Shown here one piece after another: positions 25,967-34,976 of a stretch of DNA of 64,000 nt. The stretch comes from UBA4615 sp964399635 (GTDB taxonomy: Bacteria > Pseudomonadota > Gammaproteobacteria > Burkholderiales > Burkholderiaceae_E), in NCBI GenBank assembly GCA_964399635.1, contig CAYNRU010000044.1, positions 166,346 through 230,345 on the forward strand, read 5' to 3'. Under the pieces are notes generated by a model. It saw only the letters and a list, made by a program, of their open reading frames with translations, did not search any database and had not been told where the DNA came from. The position numbers and the translations under genes are program-made. Numbering within the stretch: the stretch's first letter is position 1; the number at the start of each line of letters is the position of its first letter.

Positions 25967-27328
25967 TCAGTGCAGCCCGGTCTCCAGGGCCAGTCCGGTG
26001 ACCGTCTCCCGGACGGCCCGGGGCCACGCGGCCTTGGGCACGGCAGGCGCTGCCCCGCCGCAGCTGCCAGTCGCGAGCCAGTGCAGCGCTTCGGCGAGCC
26101 TCGGGTCCGTCACATCCCCGAAGGGCGCGAAGGGCTCGTCGTCCACCTTGCAGGTCGGCGCGATGCCGTCGAACCAGTCGCCCCAGCCGTCGCGGTTGCG
26201 GCTGGTGAAGCTCACCGCGCTCAGCACGATGTCGCCCCGAACCTGCGGATTGAAGCCGACCGGCTTGCCGCAGGTGGCTGTGCCGATGACCGCGTCGGCA
26301 CGGAAGGGCCGCAGGCCGGCGATCAGCAACTCCGAGGCCGAGCAGGTCGCATCGGACACCAGCCAGGCCACCTGCTCGAAGCCTCCCGACGCCGGATGCG
26401 CCACGATGGGGATCGACTGGTCGTTCGCCGCGTTGCGGGCGTTGTAGCGCAGCGACGCGAAGACCTCGCCGACGGCCGCGGCAGGCGCGAGCGACCCGGC
26501 GACCTCGGCCGCGACCAACAGCCGCCCGCCACCGTTCTCGCGCAGGTCCACCACCAGGCTGCCGGCGCCTGCCGCCCGCAGCCCGGCGATCGCGTCGGCC
26601 CAGGCCCGGCGGGCCGGCTCGGTGAAGGTGTAGAGCGCGACGTATCCGATCTTCCGGCCGTCCCGTTCGATCATGCGGCTCTCGAGCACCGACGCGACCG
26701 TGTACCAGTCCTTGGCGAGGGTCGCTTCGCGGGTCGTGCCGTCGCGCTCCCACGCGAGCTGCACGGCCAGGCCTGCCGTGGCGGGCCCGAGGGCCGCGGC
26801 CACCTGGCGCCCGGCCACCAGGCTCGCGGCGCTCGCGCCGTCGATCGACGCGATCCGGTCGCCGCGCCTCAGCCCCGCGCGGCCTGCGGGCGAATCGGGT
26901 TGCACGAAGCGCAGCACGATCGCCTCGCCGACGATCCGGTAGCCGATGCCCAGCCCGAGCGCGCGCCCCTCGCCGAAGAAGCCGTCGAAGGCGCTGCGCG
27001 CCGCGACGTAGCTGAAACGGTCGGGCGGCACGACGCGCAGCGCCTCGAGCGCCTTGTCGGCGGTCTGCACCTGCGACAGGTCGGGGTCGCCTACCCGGTC
27101 GGCATAGAGGTACAGCCCGGTCATCACGGACTTGACCCACTGGACTTCGGTGAGACCCTCGGCAGCGGCAGCCCCGGCGTCCGCGCCCGTGTCGCCGCCG
27201 CAGCCGGCCGCGGCCAGCCCGGCCGCGAGCGCCGCGGCGCGCAGCGCGGCTCGCAGCGACACCCTGGCCGGCAGGCGCCGCCAGTCGGGTGATCCGGGGG
27301 CCGCGCAGGCGGTCACTGGGCGGGGCAT
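25967..27328 (-). CDS. S41-family C-terminal-processing peptidase, lipoprotein
   Basis: The 453-residue protein is a periplasmic or outer-membrane-anchored serine protease of the tail-specific type. It has a lipoprotein signal ending in LAAAGC (Cys43), a PDZ domain around residues 125-205 (VQPDSPAGRAGLRRGDRIASIDG), and the protease core. The Ser/Lys dyad is probably Ser330 (DATCSASE) and Lys355 (TCGKP), with the usual 25-residue spacing. Several extra cysteines lie near the active site. The substrate is unknown. It converges on dnaQ. Confidence 0.88.
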   Translation of the reverse strand: MPRPVTACAAPGSPDWRRLPARVSLRAALRAAALAAGLAAAGCGGDTGADAGAAAAEGLTEVQWVKSVMTGLYLYADRVGDPDLSQVQTADKALEALRVVPPDRFSYVAARSAFDGFFGEGRALGLGIGYRIVGEAIVLRFVQPDSPAGRAGLRRGDRIASIDGASAASLVAGRQVAAALGPATAGLAVQLAWERDGTTREATLAKDWYTVASVLESRMIERDGRKIGYVALYTFTEPARRAWADAIAGLRAAGAGSLVVDLRENGGGRLLVAAEVAGSLAPAAAVGEVFASLRYNARNAANDQSIPIVAHPASGGFEQVAWLVSDATCSASELLIAGLRPFRADAVIGTATCGKPVGFNPQVRGDIVLSAVSFTSRNRDGWGDWFDGIAPTCKVDDEPFAPFGDVTDPRLAEALHWLATGSCGGAAPAVPKAAWPRAVRETVTGLALETGLH

Positions 27329-27441
27329 CGATGGAGCCTAGTCTGGCCCGGGCCGACCGTAAACCCCCGCGGGTCGGTCGCCGCCGGGCATTCCGGTAAA
27401 ATCCTCGCGGAGCCCCTCGAGCACGCCTGGAAGACCCTCTC

Positions 27442-28653
27442 TTGAAAGAAACCCGTCACGCGCGCCCTGGGCGCGACCGCAAGTCCCACCTGTCGGCGGA
27501 CGCCGAGCGGCTGGTCGCCGCGGCGCTCGGCCTGGCCAATTCCGGCAGCCGGGTCGAGGACAAGTACTGGGACGGGCAACTCGCGCAGCGGATCGAGCGT
27601 CTGCTCGACACCGGCCACCCGCAATCGATCTACGATGCGCTCGATCGCCTGCACCAGACCGATACCGAGGCCTATGGCGCCCTGATCGAGGCGGTCGAGA
27701 CGGCGGCTGAGTCGCAGGCCGTGGAGGTCGACGGTCAGCGCTGGGAGGTGCTGCTGGTGGCCGCGCCGGTGGTCGCCTGGACCCGCTTCCGGATCCCGTC
27801 GGGCCCGGTGCCCCCGGATACGGCCCTGGCGCTGACGGCCCACTGGCAGGCGCACGTGCTGGCGCGCGACGTGCGCTTGCGCATGGCGCCCTACCTGTAC
27901 AGTGTCGACCAGCTGCCCCGCGACTTCGGCGAGCTGCGCCGCCTCACGCGCAAGCTCGGCCACGCGGCCGCCTTCGCCGGCGCGCCGCCCGCCAGGCTCG
28001 AACTGAAGTCGCTGCCCGAGACCGCCGAGATGCTCGCGGACAGCCGCTTCCTGCTCGCCGCGGTCGCAGCCCCGATGGGGGCCGCGCTGTTCCGCTGGCA
28101 GCAGGGCGAGCCCGCCGAGCATGCTTCGCGCGTGCAGTGCCTCGAGCACTGGATCGCCCAGGCGCGGCCCTCGATTGAGACCCTGCTGCCGGGTTGCGGC
28201 TTCGAGTGCCTGCTGCCCGATGCCTACCATATCAACCTGCGGGAGGCCGACCGCCGCGTGCGCCCCTACGCGATCAAGGCCGGTGTCCATTTCCTCACGC
28301 ACGCGCTCGACCTCGAGCCCGGCGACATCAAGGCGACCGTCGCGCCCTTCGGCGACGAGCGCATCGACGAGTACCGCGTGGGCCTGTCGATCGGCGACGG
28401 CGAGGAAGTCGCGCAAGGCGTGGTCTGGCCGCTGCTCGGCGCCGAGAGCGAGACCGACGACCCGTCGCCGCTGGATCGTATCCGCGAGACCCTGCGCGAG
28501 GCCGGCGTCACCGAGATGCGCACCTGGTCCGAGCTGACCGAGCCCGAGTTCTGCGAGGACTGCGGCGTGCCGCTGTACCCCAACCATGTCGGCGAGGTCG
28601 TGCACGCCGAGATGCCCGAGGACGCCGAGCCCGAGAGCACGCACTTCCATTGA
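27442..28653 (+). CDS. DUF2863 family protein
   Basis: This is a 403-residue protein of a family restricted mostly to Burkholderiales and without known function. The N-terminal part (LSADAERLVAAALGLANSGSR) is the most recognisable section. The C-terminus carries a CX2C pair (CEDCGVPLYPN) that could bind a metal, followed by an acidic end with HFH. No signal peptide or membrane segment is seen. The start is TTG at 27442; there is no early ATG in frame. Confidence 0.8.
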   Translation: MKETRHARPGRDRKSHLSADAERLVAAALGLANSGSRVEDKYWDGQLAQRIERLLDTGHPQSIYDALDRLHQTDTEAYGALIEAVETAAESQAVEVDGQRWEVLLVAAPVVAWTRFRIPSGPVPPDTALALTAHWQAHVLARDVRLRMAPYLYSVDQLPRDFGELRRLTRKLGHAAAFAGAPPARLELKSLPETAEMLADSRFLLAAVAAPMGAALFRWQQGEPAEHASRVQCLEHWIAQARPSIETLLPGCGFECLLPDAYHINLREADRRVRPYAIKAGVHFLTHALDLEPGDIKATVAPFGDERIDEYRVGLSIGDGEEVAQGVVWPLLGAESETDDPSPLDRIRETLREAGVTEMRTWSELTEPEFCEDCGVPLYPNHVGEVVHAEMPEDAEPESTHFH

Positions 28654-28675
28654 GCCACGCGCCGCAGCGCCACGG

Positions 28676-30241
28676 TCAGCGCGTGCCGCCGAACTCCATG
28701 CCCAACGCCAGCACCACCTGGTTGCGCAGCAGGCGTATTGCCTCGACCTGGTCGGGCGTGGGCGGTGGCGCCTCCGGCTGGTCGCGATCGGCGTAGAAGA
28801 ATCCCATCGGGCGGCCGTCGATCATCACCGGCAGCAGCACGAAGCCCAGCACCCCGGGGAAGCAGGGCAGGAGCCAGTCCGGCAGCCGCTTGCGGACCGA
28901 CTCGGTCGCGATGTCGGCGATGTGCAGGTCGGCGCCGCGGGCGAGCGCGGCATGGAAGAGGTCCGGAGCGTACTGCACGGGCATCGCGATGCGCCCGCGC
29001 AGCGCGGCGATCGCGCAGCCCGCGGCCGCCCGCGGCCTGAAGGCCGACGCTGCGTCGTCCCGCGCGAAGTAGACCATGTTGCGCGCGCCCAGTGCCGAGC
29101 GCAGCCCCTCGGTCGCGATCTGGACCACGCGGTGGATGTCCTGCGAGCCGGTCAGCGCCGCCTCGATCTTCGACAGCGACGCCTGCAGCCGCCGCTCGCC
29201 TTCGGGATCGGCCATCGCTGCCCGGGCCGACGTGGCGCTGGTCACGGCGCCGCCGCCCGCCGCCTCGGGCTCGGGCGCGTCGTGCAGCGAAGCCTCGAGG
29301 CCGATCGCCTGCGCGAGCACCATGGTCTCGCGCTGCGCCTGCTGCAGGATCTCCATGATGGCCTCGGCGTCCAGCCCGAGCGCCTCGCCGAAGCGCCGTG
29401 TCAGCGCCGCTGCGGTCTGCTCGTGGCCTTCCGGCCCGTGCCTGCGGTTCAGTACCGCGCACTCGTCCCCGAAGGCGGAGGCGAGCAGCACCCAGTCGAT
29501 CGACAGGCGCGGTGCGATCGGCCGGGCCGGGCAGGCCTTGAGCGCCTGCTCGGTGCGCTGCGGCAGTCCCCAACTCCCGACCACCTCCTGGGTGATGTCC
29601 TCGTAGGTCCGCCCGATCAGCTTCCTGGCGGCCTGCGACTCGGCGGTGCCGGCGGCGACCTCGGCGCGCACCGCGGCGGTCGCCTCGGGAACGTAGAGCG
29701 ATGCGACCAGCCTGCCGATGCTGCGGAACATGCCGGCGATCGCGCCTTCCTCGGCGCACGACGGCCAGCAGCGCTGCAGCGTGCAACGGGCGACCGTCGC
29801 CGCGCCGAGCGCCTGCGCAAAGTCGCGCATGACCGGGCCGGCCCGATCTGCGGGCACGAGGCGATCGACCAGCATCATCGACAGCGCGAGGCTGCGGATC
29901 TGGTCGAAACCCAGCAGCACCAGCGCGCGCGACACGGTGGTCACCTGCGCTGCGTCGCGGGTGCGGTAGAGCGGGGAGTTCGCGCAACGCAGCAGCCGCT
30001 GGGTCAGCGAGACGTCCGAGAGGATGGTCTGCGCGAGCTGGTCGACGGTATCCGAATCGCCGTCGGCCATCCGGGACACGGTCGCGACCGACTGCCCGAG
30101 CGCTGGCAGCCCGGTATCCTCGCGCAACCCCTCGCGGATTCGCTGCATCGGCGTCGGCGGGCGCGCGTCGGTCCGCATTGGCGTGGTGGTCGGCATGGGC
30201 GTGGCAGAGTGGCCAGGGTCTACCTTCTTACGGGCGCCCAT
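28676..30241 (-). CDS. HDOD-domain protein with C-terminal GAF-like domain
   Basis: The 521-residue protein has an HDOD domain in the first 280 residues (LPALGQSVATVSRMADG, ILSDVSLTQRLLRCANSPLYR, SRALVLLGFDQIRSLALSMML). A GAF-like domain follows from about residue 360 (LTGSQDIHRVVQIATEGLRSALGARNMVYF). HDOD proteins act in signalling and often replace HD-GYP enzymes without the metal-binding HD residues. No HD-GYP catalytic motif is visible here. It converges on the DUF2863 gene with a 22-base gap. Confidence 0.87.
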   Translation of the reverse strand: MGARKKVDPGHSATPMPTTTPMRTDARPPTPMQRIREGLREDTGLPALGQSVATVSRMADGDSDTVDQLAQTILSDVSLTQRLLRCANSPLYRTRDAAQVTTVSRALVLLGFDQIRSLALSMMLVDRLVPADRAGPVMRDFAQALGAATVARCTLQRCWPSCAEEGAIAGMFRSIGRLVASLYVPEATAAVRAEVAAGTAESQAARKLIGRTYEDITQEVVGSWGLPQRTEQALKACPARPIAPRLSIDWVLLASAFGDECAVLNRRHGPEGHEQTAAALTRRFGEALGLDAEAIMEILQQAQRETMVLAQAIGLEASLHDAPEPEAAGGGAVTSATSARAAMADPEGERRLQASLSKIEAALTGSQDIHRVVQIATEGLRSALGARNMVYFARDDAASAFRPRAAAGCAIAALRGRIAMPVQYAPDLFHAALARGADLHIADIATESVRKRLPDWLLPCFPGVLGFVLLPVMIDGRPMGFFYADRDQPEAPPPTPDQVEAIRLLRNQVVLALGMEFGGTR

Positions 30242-30337
30242 GATCGGTCTGGCCGGCCTGGGGCGAGCGCATGAACAGCGCGCCGGAACAGGATAGTTCC
30301 GCGGGCCGGACGCGGTGGCGCCGCCGGTCGGGGCCGA

Positions 30338-30820
30338 TCAGCCGCCGGCGATCGCCGCACGGGCCCGGGCGATCCGATCGTCCAGGTAGGCGTTGTAGAA
30401 GTCGGCGGACGGATAGCCGACGAGGCGCTCGGCGAGCTCGCCGCGCGGCCCCAGGAAGACCACGGTGGGCGACACGCGCGCCCCCAGTCCCCGGGCGACG
30501 GAGGCAGGGCTGTCGCCGGTCCCGTCGGCGAACGGACGCTTGTCGGTCATGTCCAGCTCGAGCACCCGCACGCCGCGCTCGTCGGACTGCGCCGCGAGAT
30601 GGTGCAGGACGTCGCGTCGCAGCGCGCGGCACCACGGGCAGCCGGGCGTGCTGAACATCACCACCAGCGGGCGACCCTCGGATCCGGACCGGCCGAGCGC
30701 GTCGCGCCAGCTTGCGGGCGCGGGCAGCGGCAGGTCTCCCGACGGCGCGGCGCCGCGCACCGCGCCCGCCGCGACCATCAGCGCGAGACCTGCGGCGACG
30801 CTGCGTCGGTCGTGATCCAT
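30338..30820 (-). CDS. Periplasmic thioredoxin-like protein (SoxS/SoxW-type)
   Basis: This is a 160-residue exported thioredoxin-fold protein with a short signal peptide (RRSVAAGLALMVAAGAVRGA). The active site is STPGCPWCRAL, and the cis-proline loop is VSPTVVFLG. It is divergent from soxR. In known sox clusters a periplasmic thioredoxin (SoxS or SoxW) keeps the SoxYZ carrier cysteine reduced, and that is the likely role here. Which of the two it corresponds to cannot be settled by eye. The ATG at 30820 gives a normal signal peptide; the longer frame does not. Confidence 0.75.
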   Translation of the reverse strand: MDHDRRSVAAGLALMVAAGAVRGAAPSGDLPLPAPASWRDALGRSGSEGRPLVVMFSTPGCPWCRALRRDVLHHLAAQSDERGVRVLELDMTDKRPFADGTGDSPASVARGLGARVSPTVVFLGPRGELAERLVGYPSADFYNAYLDDRIARARAAIAGG

Positions 30821-30856
30821 GCGCCGATGATAGCCGCCCGCGGCGTACCCGGGCCG

Positions 30857-30919
30857 GCATGCAATGGTTGACTGCATGCGCATTTGCTCATACAGTCGTG
30901 CTCATGGGCGGCCGCATGC
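30857..30919. promoter_or_regulatory. GCATGC repeats, possible SoxR operators
   Basis: The palindrome GCATGC occurs three times in the soxR/thioredoxin intergenic region, at 30857-30862, 30874-30879 and 30914-30919. The second copy lies between the -35 and -10 elements of the predicted soxR promoter. This arrangement would suit autorepression by SoxR, but binding is inferred only from position and symmetry. Confidence 0.4.
30868..30896 (+). promoter_or_regulatory. Predicted sigma-70-like promoter for soxR
   Basis: TTGACT (30868-30873) and TACAGT (30891-30896) are separated by exactly 17 bases. Transcription would begin near 30903, leaving a leader of about 35 bases with GGGGAGGGG just before the soxR ATG. 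Confidence 0.6.
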
Positions 30920-30937
30920 ATCGGTCGGGGAGGGGAC

Positions 30938-31348
30938 ATGGACGATTTGAGCCCGGTGTTCGAGAGCGTCTCCCGCTATTTCGCGCTGCTGGCCGAGCCG
31001 ATGCGGGTGCGCGTGCTGCACGCCATCTGCCAGAACGAGAAGACCGTCAACGAGATCGCGGCCGAGACCGGCGCCACGCAGACCAACATCTCCCGTCACC
31101 TGGGGCTGATGTACCGTGCCGGCGTGCTGTCGCGCCGCAAGGACGGCAATTTCGTGTACTACGGCGTGGCCGACACCGCGATCACCGACATCTGCCGCTC
31201 GGTCTGCACGCACATCGCCGCCCGCAGCGAGGTCGCAGCGCCCCCGCAGGCCGACCTGCTCGGGCTGGTTCGCGACCTGGACCCGGTGCCGCCGGCCCGC
31301 CGCCCCGCGGCCCGCGCGCTGCGCGCGGCGCCCGCCGGCGGACGCTGA
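30938..31348 (+). CDS. soxR: ArsR-family sox repressor SoxR
   Basis: SoxR is a winged-helix repressor of the ArsR family that controls sox genes in response to reduced sulfur. The 136-residue protein has the recognition helix in TGATQTNISRHLGLMYRAG and the wing at RRKDGNFVYY. Cys31 (HAICQNE) and Cys86/Cys90 (DICRSVCTH) are placed like the sensing cysteines reported for SoxR proteins. The start at 30938 is set by GGGGAGGGG directly upstream. It begins the sox gene block, with soxC eight bases after it. Confidence 0.85.
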   Translation: MDDLSPVFESVSRYFALLAEPMRVRVLHAICQNEKTVNEIAAETGATQTNISRHLGLMYRAGVLSRRKDGNFVYYGVADTAITDICRSVCTHIAARSEVAAPPQADLLGLVRDLDPVPPARRPAARALRAAPAGGR

Positions 31349-31355
31349 GGCCGCC

Positions 31356-32687
31356 ATGGACCTGTCCCGCATCACGCTCGGGCGCCTGCGCCGTGCCCCC
31401 GAGAACCACCTGTCGCCCGCGCAGGCGGCCACCGCCGCCACAGCGCGCCGCAGCTTCATGGCCAAGGCCCTCGCGATGGGCGCGGGCGCAGGCGTCGCAG
31501 CCCGTGCGGGCGCGGCCGACGGCGGCGACCCCGCCATCCTGGAACTGCCAGCGCACACCCGGGGCCTGGGCCAGCCGGTCGCGGCGCGGCCCTACGGCCA
31601 GCCCTCGGCGTTCGAGAAGAACCTGGTCCGGCGCGAAAGCCCGGGCCTGACCCGGGTCGGCGCGGCCTCGGTCAGCTTCACGCCGCTGCAGGGGCTGTTC
31701 GGCATCGTCACGCCCACCGGGCTGCATTTCGAGCGGCACCACCAGGGCTGGTGGGACGTCGACCCCAGCGCGCACCGCCTCATGGTGATGGGGCTGGTCC
31801 GCGAGCCCCGGGTCTTCACGATGGACGACCTGATGCGGCTGCCGTCGGTGTCGCGGATCCACTTCATCGAGTGCGGGGCCAACACCGGCATGGAGTGGGG
31901 CAACGCGGCCGTCCCGACCGTGCAGTACACCCACGGCATGCTCGCCTGCGGCGAGTTCACCGGGGTGCTGCTGTCGACCCTGCTCGACGCCTGCGGGGTC
32001 GACCTCGCGCGCGGCCGCTACCTGCTCGCCGAGGGCGCCGACGGCTCGTCGATGACGCGCACCGTGCCGATGGACCGTGCGATGGACGACGTGATCGTCG
32101 CCTGGGCGATGAACGGCGAGATGCTGCGCCCCGAGAACGGCTATCCGCTGCGCCTCGTGGTGCCGGGCGCGCAGGGCGTCTCCTGGGTCAAGTACCTGCG
32201 GCGCATCGAGGTCGGCGACACGCCCTACCACACCAAGGACGAGGTGCTGCACTACGTCGACCTGATGCCCGACGGCAGGCACCGGCAGTTCACCTCCATC
32301 CAGGAGTGCAAGAGCGTCGTCACCTCGCCCTCGGGTGGCCAGGTGCTGATGGATCGTGGCTACTACAACGTGACCGGCCTCGCATGGTCGGGGCGCGGCA
32401 AGGTGCGCCGGGTCGACGTGTCGTTCGACGGCGGACGCAACTGGCGGCGCGCGCGCCTCGAGCAGCCGGTGCTGTCCAAGGCGCTGACGCGCTTCAACGT
32501 CGACTGGGTCTGGGACGGCAGCCCGGCCATCGTGCAGAGCCGCGCGACCGACGACACCGGCTATGTGCAGCCGCGCATCAACCAGCTTCGGGCGGTGCGG
32601 GGTACCCGCTCGATCTATCACAACAACGCGATCCAGTCGTGGCAGGTCGCGGCGAGCGGCGAGGTGTTCAATGTCCAGGTCGGCTGA
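31356..32687 (+). CDS. soxC: Sulfite dehydrogenase/sulfane dehydrogenase molybdenum subunit SoxC
   Basis: SoxC is the molybdopterin subunit of the periplasmic SoxCD complex, which oxidises the sulfane sulfur bound to SoxY. The 443-residue protein has a twin-arginine signal (RRSFMAK, residues 31-37), and Cys173 in HFIECGANTG is the expected molybdenum ligand. Further sulfite-oxidase-fold motifs are VPGAQGVSWVKYLRRIE and the C-terminal dimerisation domain beginning near GRGKVRRVDVSFDGG. It overlaps soxD by 17 bases. Confidence 0.95.
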   Translation: MDLSRITLGRLRRAPENHLSPAQAATAATARRSFMAKALAMGAGAGVAARAGAADGGDPAILELPAHTRGLGQPVAARPYGQPSAFEKNLVRRESPGLTRVGAASVSFTPLQGLFGIVTPTGLHFERHHQGWWDVDPSAHRLMVMGLVREPRVFTMDDLMRLPSVSRIHFIECGANTGMEWGNAAVPTVQYTHGMLACGEFTGVLLSTLLDACGVDLARGRYLLAEGADGSSMTRTVPMDRAMDDVIVAWAMNGEMLRPENGYPLRLVVPGAQGVSWVKYLRRIEVGDTPYHTKDEVLHYVDLMPDGRHRQFTSIQECKSVVTSPSGGQVLMDRGYYNVTGLAWSGRGKVRRVDVSFDGGRNWRRARLEQPVLSKALTRFNVDWVWDGSPAIVQSRATDDTGYVQPRINQLRAVRGTRSIYHNNAIQSWQVAASGEVFNVQVG

Positions 32688-33891
32688 TCGTCGTGCCGCG
32701 CCCGCGCGGCTGCGCGGAGCGCTTGCGCTGGTGCTGGCGATGGCCTGCGCGGGGGCGGGTGGGGCCGGCCCGGCGGGTACGGGCGGCACGCCGGTGGCCG
32801 CGGCCCGGTCCGTCGATCCCAAGCCGTGGGCAGGCCTCGGGCGCACGGCCACGCCGGCCGAGCTCCGCGCCTGGGACATCGACGTCCGGCCGGACTTCAG
32901 GGGGCTGCCTCAGGGCTCGGGCTCGGTGGAGCAGGGCATGGTGGTCTGGGAGGCCAAATGCGCGTCGTGCCATGGCGTGTTCGGCGAGTCGACCGAGGTG
33001 TTCACGCCGATCGCGGGGGGCACGACCGCGCGCGACATCGAGGCCGGGCGGGTCGCGAACCTCGCGCGGCTCGACTACCCGCAGCGCACCACGATGATGA
33101 AGCTGTCCCAGATCTCGACGCTCTGGGACTACATCAACCGCGCGATGCCCTGGAACGCGCCCAAGTCTCTCAAGGTCGACGAGGTGTATGCGGTCACCGC
33201 CTACATCCTCAACCTCGCCGACGTGGTCCCGGGCGACTTCACGCTGTCCGATCGCAACATGGCACAGGTCCAGGCGCGGCTGCCCAACCGCAACGGCAAG
33301 CTCTTCTGGGACGGCCTGTGGGATGTGCGCGGCAAGGGCGACGTGGCCAACGTCGCCTGCATGCAGGCGTGCCCCGGCGGGGTCGCGGTGACCTCGTCGC
33401 TGCCGCCGCACGCGCGGGACTCGCACGGGCAGCTCGCCGCGCAGAACCGGCTGGTGGGCGGCGTGCGCGGGGCCGACACGTCCCGCGCGCCGTCCGACGA
33501 CGCGCCCAGGCTGGCGTCCGTGGCCACGCACGCCTCGATGCGCGGGCCGGCGGGGGGCGCGTCTGCGGCGGGTGCGGCTGCCGACGCGGGCGCCGGCACG
33601 TCGTCCGTTGCTGCCCCGAGCCTGGCCGACGCCGGCCGCCCGCCCGCCGAGCGGGCGCGCGACGCCGGCTGCCTCGCCTGTCACGGCGTGGCCTCGCGCG
33701 TGGTCGGGCCCGGGCTGCGCGAGGTCGCCGAGCGCTACCGTGGCGATGCCGGCGCGCAGGCGCGCCTGGTGGGCAAGGTGCTCGAGGGCGGGCAAGGCGC
33801 CTGGGGCCCCGTGCCGATGCCGCCCCATCCCGCGATGGCCGCCGAGGAGGCCTCGGCGCTCGTGCGCTGGATCCTCGCGGGTGCGAACTGA
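32671..33891 (+). CDS. soxD: SoxD dihaem cytochrome c subunit
   Basis: SoxD takes electrons from SoxC and passes them to the respiratory chain. The 406-residue protein has an N-terminal signal and two haem c motifs: CASCH at 97-101 and CLACH at 334-338. The long middle part contains VDEVYAVTAYILNLADVV, typical of SoxD, and a further cysteine pair in VACMQACPGG. A low-complexity Ala-rich linker lies before the second haem domain. Confidence 0.94.
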   Translation: MSRSADRRAAPARLRGALALVLAMACAGAGGAGPAGTGGTPVAAARSVDPKPWAGLGRTATPAELRAWDIDVRPDFRGLPQGSGSVEQGMVVWEAKCASCHGVFGESTEVFTPIAGGTTARDIEAGRVANLARLDYPQRTTMMKLSQISTLWDYINRAMPWNAPKSLKVDEVYAVTAYILNLADVVPGDFTLSDRNMAQVQARLPNRNGKLFWDGLWDVRGKGDVANVACMQACPGGVAVTSSLPPHARDSHGQLAAQNRLVGGVRGADTSRAPSDDAPRLASVATHASMRGPAGGASAAGAAADAGAGTSSVAAPSLADAGRPPAERARDAGCLACHGVASRVVGPGLREVAERYRGDAGAQARLVGKVLEGGQGAWGPVPMPPHPAMAAEEASALVRWILAGAN

Positions 33892-33994
33892 GCGGGCGCA
33901 CGCAGGACTTGGATATGATCGGCCACTCCCGGGCGGGCCGTTCACGGTGATGGGTTGCCCGGACGCCGCCAACCGGCGATACACAGGAGCCACG

Positions 33995-34465
33995 ATGAAA
34001 CGCACTCGACGACAGACCCTGCAGGCCGCGGGCGGCGCCGGTCTCTATGCAGCGCTGGTCGGCATCGGCCTGCTCGACCCCTCGCGGGTCAGCGCGCAGA
34101 CCTTCAATGCGGCCGCATTCCAGGCCAGGACGCTGGCCGACACGCTCAAGGCGCTGGGCGCCGTGGCGCCGGCCGAGTCCAGGGACATCGTGATCACCGC
34201 GCCCGACATCGCCGAGAACGGCGCGGTCGTGCCGGTCTCGGTGCGCAGCGCGCTGCCCAGGACCGAGCAGATCGCCCTGCTGGTCGAGAAGAACCCGAGC
34301 CTGCTCGCCGGCACCTACGAGATCCTCGAGGCGACGGAGCCCGACGTGAGCATGCGGATCAAGATGGGCCAGAGCTCCGACGTGATCGCGGTCGTCAAGG
34401 CCGACGGCAAGTACTACACGGCGAAGAAAGAGATCAAGGTCACCCTCGGCGGCTGCGGCGGCTGA
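33995..34465 (+). CDS. soxY: Thiosulfate carrier subunit SoxY
   Basis: SoxY carries the sulfur intermediates of the Sox cycle on a cysteine at the end of a flexible C-terminal arm. The 156-residue protein ends in GGCGG with the carrier Cys154. It has a twin-arginine signal at the start (RRQTLQ). It is followed 21 bases later by soxZ, its partner. A gap of 103 bases separates it from soxD and contains a possible TATGAT -10 element at 33914-33919, but no good -35 element. Confidence 0.95.
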   Translation: MKRTRRQTLQAAGGAGLYAALVGIGLLDPSRVSAQTFNAAAFQARTLADTLKALGAVAPAESRDIVITAPDIAENGAVVPVSVRSALPRTEQIALLVEKNPSLLAGTYEILEATEPDVSMRIKMGQSSDVIAVVKADGKYYTAKKEIKVTLGGCGG

Positions 34466-34486
34466 AACGGACTAGGAGCGAGGAAC

Positions 34487-34798
34487 ATGGCAGATCCGAT
34501 GAAGATCCGTGCCACCGCCAAGGATGGCGTGGCGGACGTGCGCGTGCTGATGGCGCACGAGATGGAGAGCGGCCAGCGCAAGGACGCGGCGGGGCAGATC
34601 GTCCCGGCCTGGCACATCAGCGAGGTCACAGCCGCGCTGAACGGCAAGCCGGTGCTGCGCGCGCAGTGGGGCCCGGCCATCAGCAAGAACCCCTACCTGA
34701 GCTTCAAGGTGAAGGGGGCCAAGGCCGGCGACACCGTGTCGGTCAGCTGGGTCGACAACAAGGGCGACAAGCGCACCGACGAGGCGAAGGTCTCCTGA
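34487..34798 (+). CDS. soxZ: Thiosulfate carrier subunit SoxZ
   Basis: SoxZ is the 103-residue immunoglobulin-like partner of SoxY. It has no signal peptide of its own and is thought to be co-exported with Tat-dependent SoxY. Recognisable parts are the start MADPMKIRATAK and the end VSVSWVDNKGDKRTDEAKV. Together SoxYZ carries substrates between SoxXA, SoxB and SoxCD. Confidence 0.95.
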   Translation: MADPMKIRATAKDGVADVRVLMAHEMESGQRKDAAGQIVPAWHISEVTAALNGKPVLRAQWGPAISKNPYLSFKVKGAKAGDTVSVSWVDNKGDKRTDEAKVS

Positions 34799-34976
34799 TG
34801 CCGCCCGGGCGCCGCTGCGGCCTGCGGCGGCCCGGCCCAGCCGATGGGCCGGACGGCGCATGGACGCGGATCGTCCGGGCGCCGTCGGCGCCGCATGCCT
34901 CAATGCCTGGCTTGAGCCCGGCACCCCTACCGAGCGGTGTCCCGACGAGGCCCCGCCAGCACGTGGAGACGCACCC

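Noticed and set aside
33911..33920. GGATATGATC before soxY as a promoter
   Set aside because: TATGAT is a fair -10 element, but the expected -35 position has no matching sequence, so I do not list it as a separate promoter.
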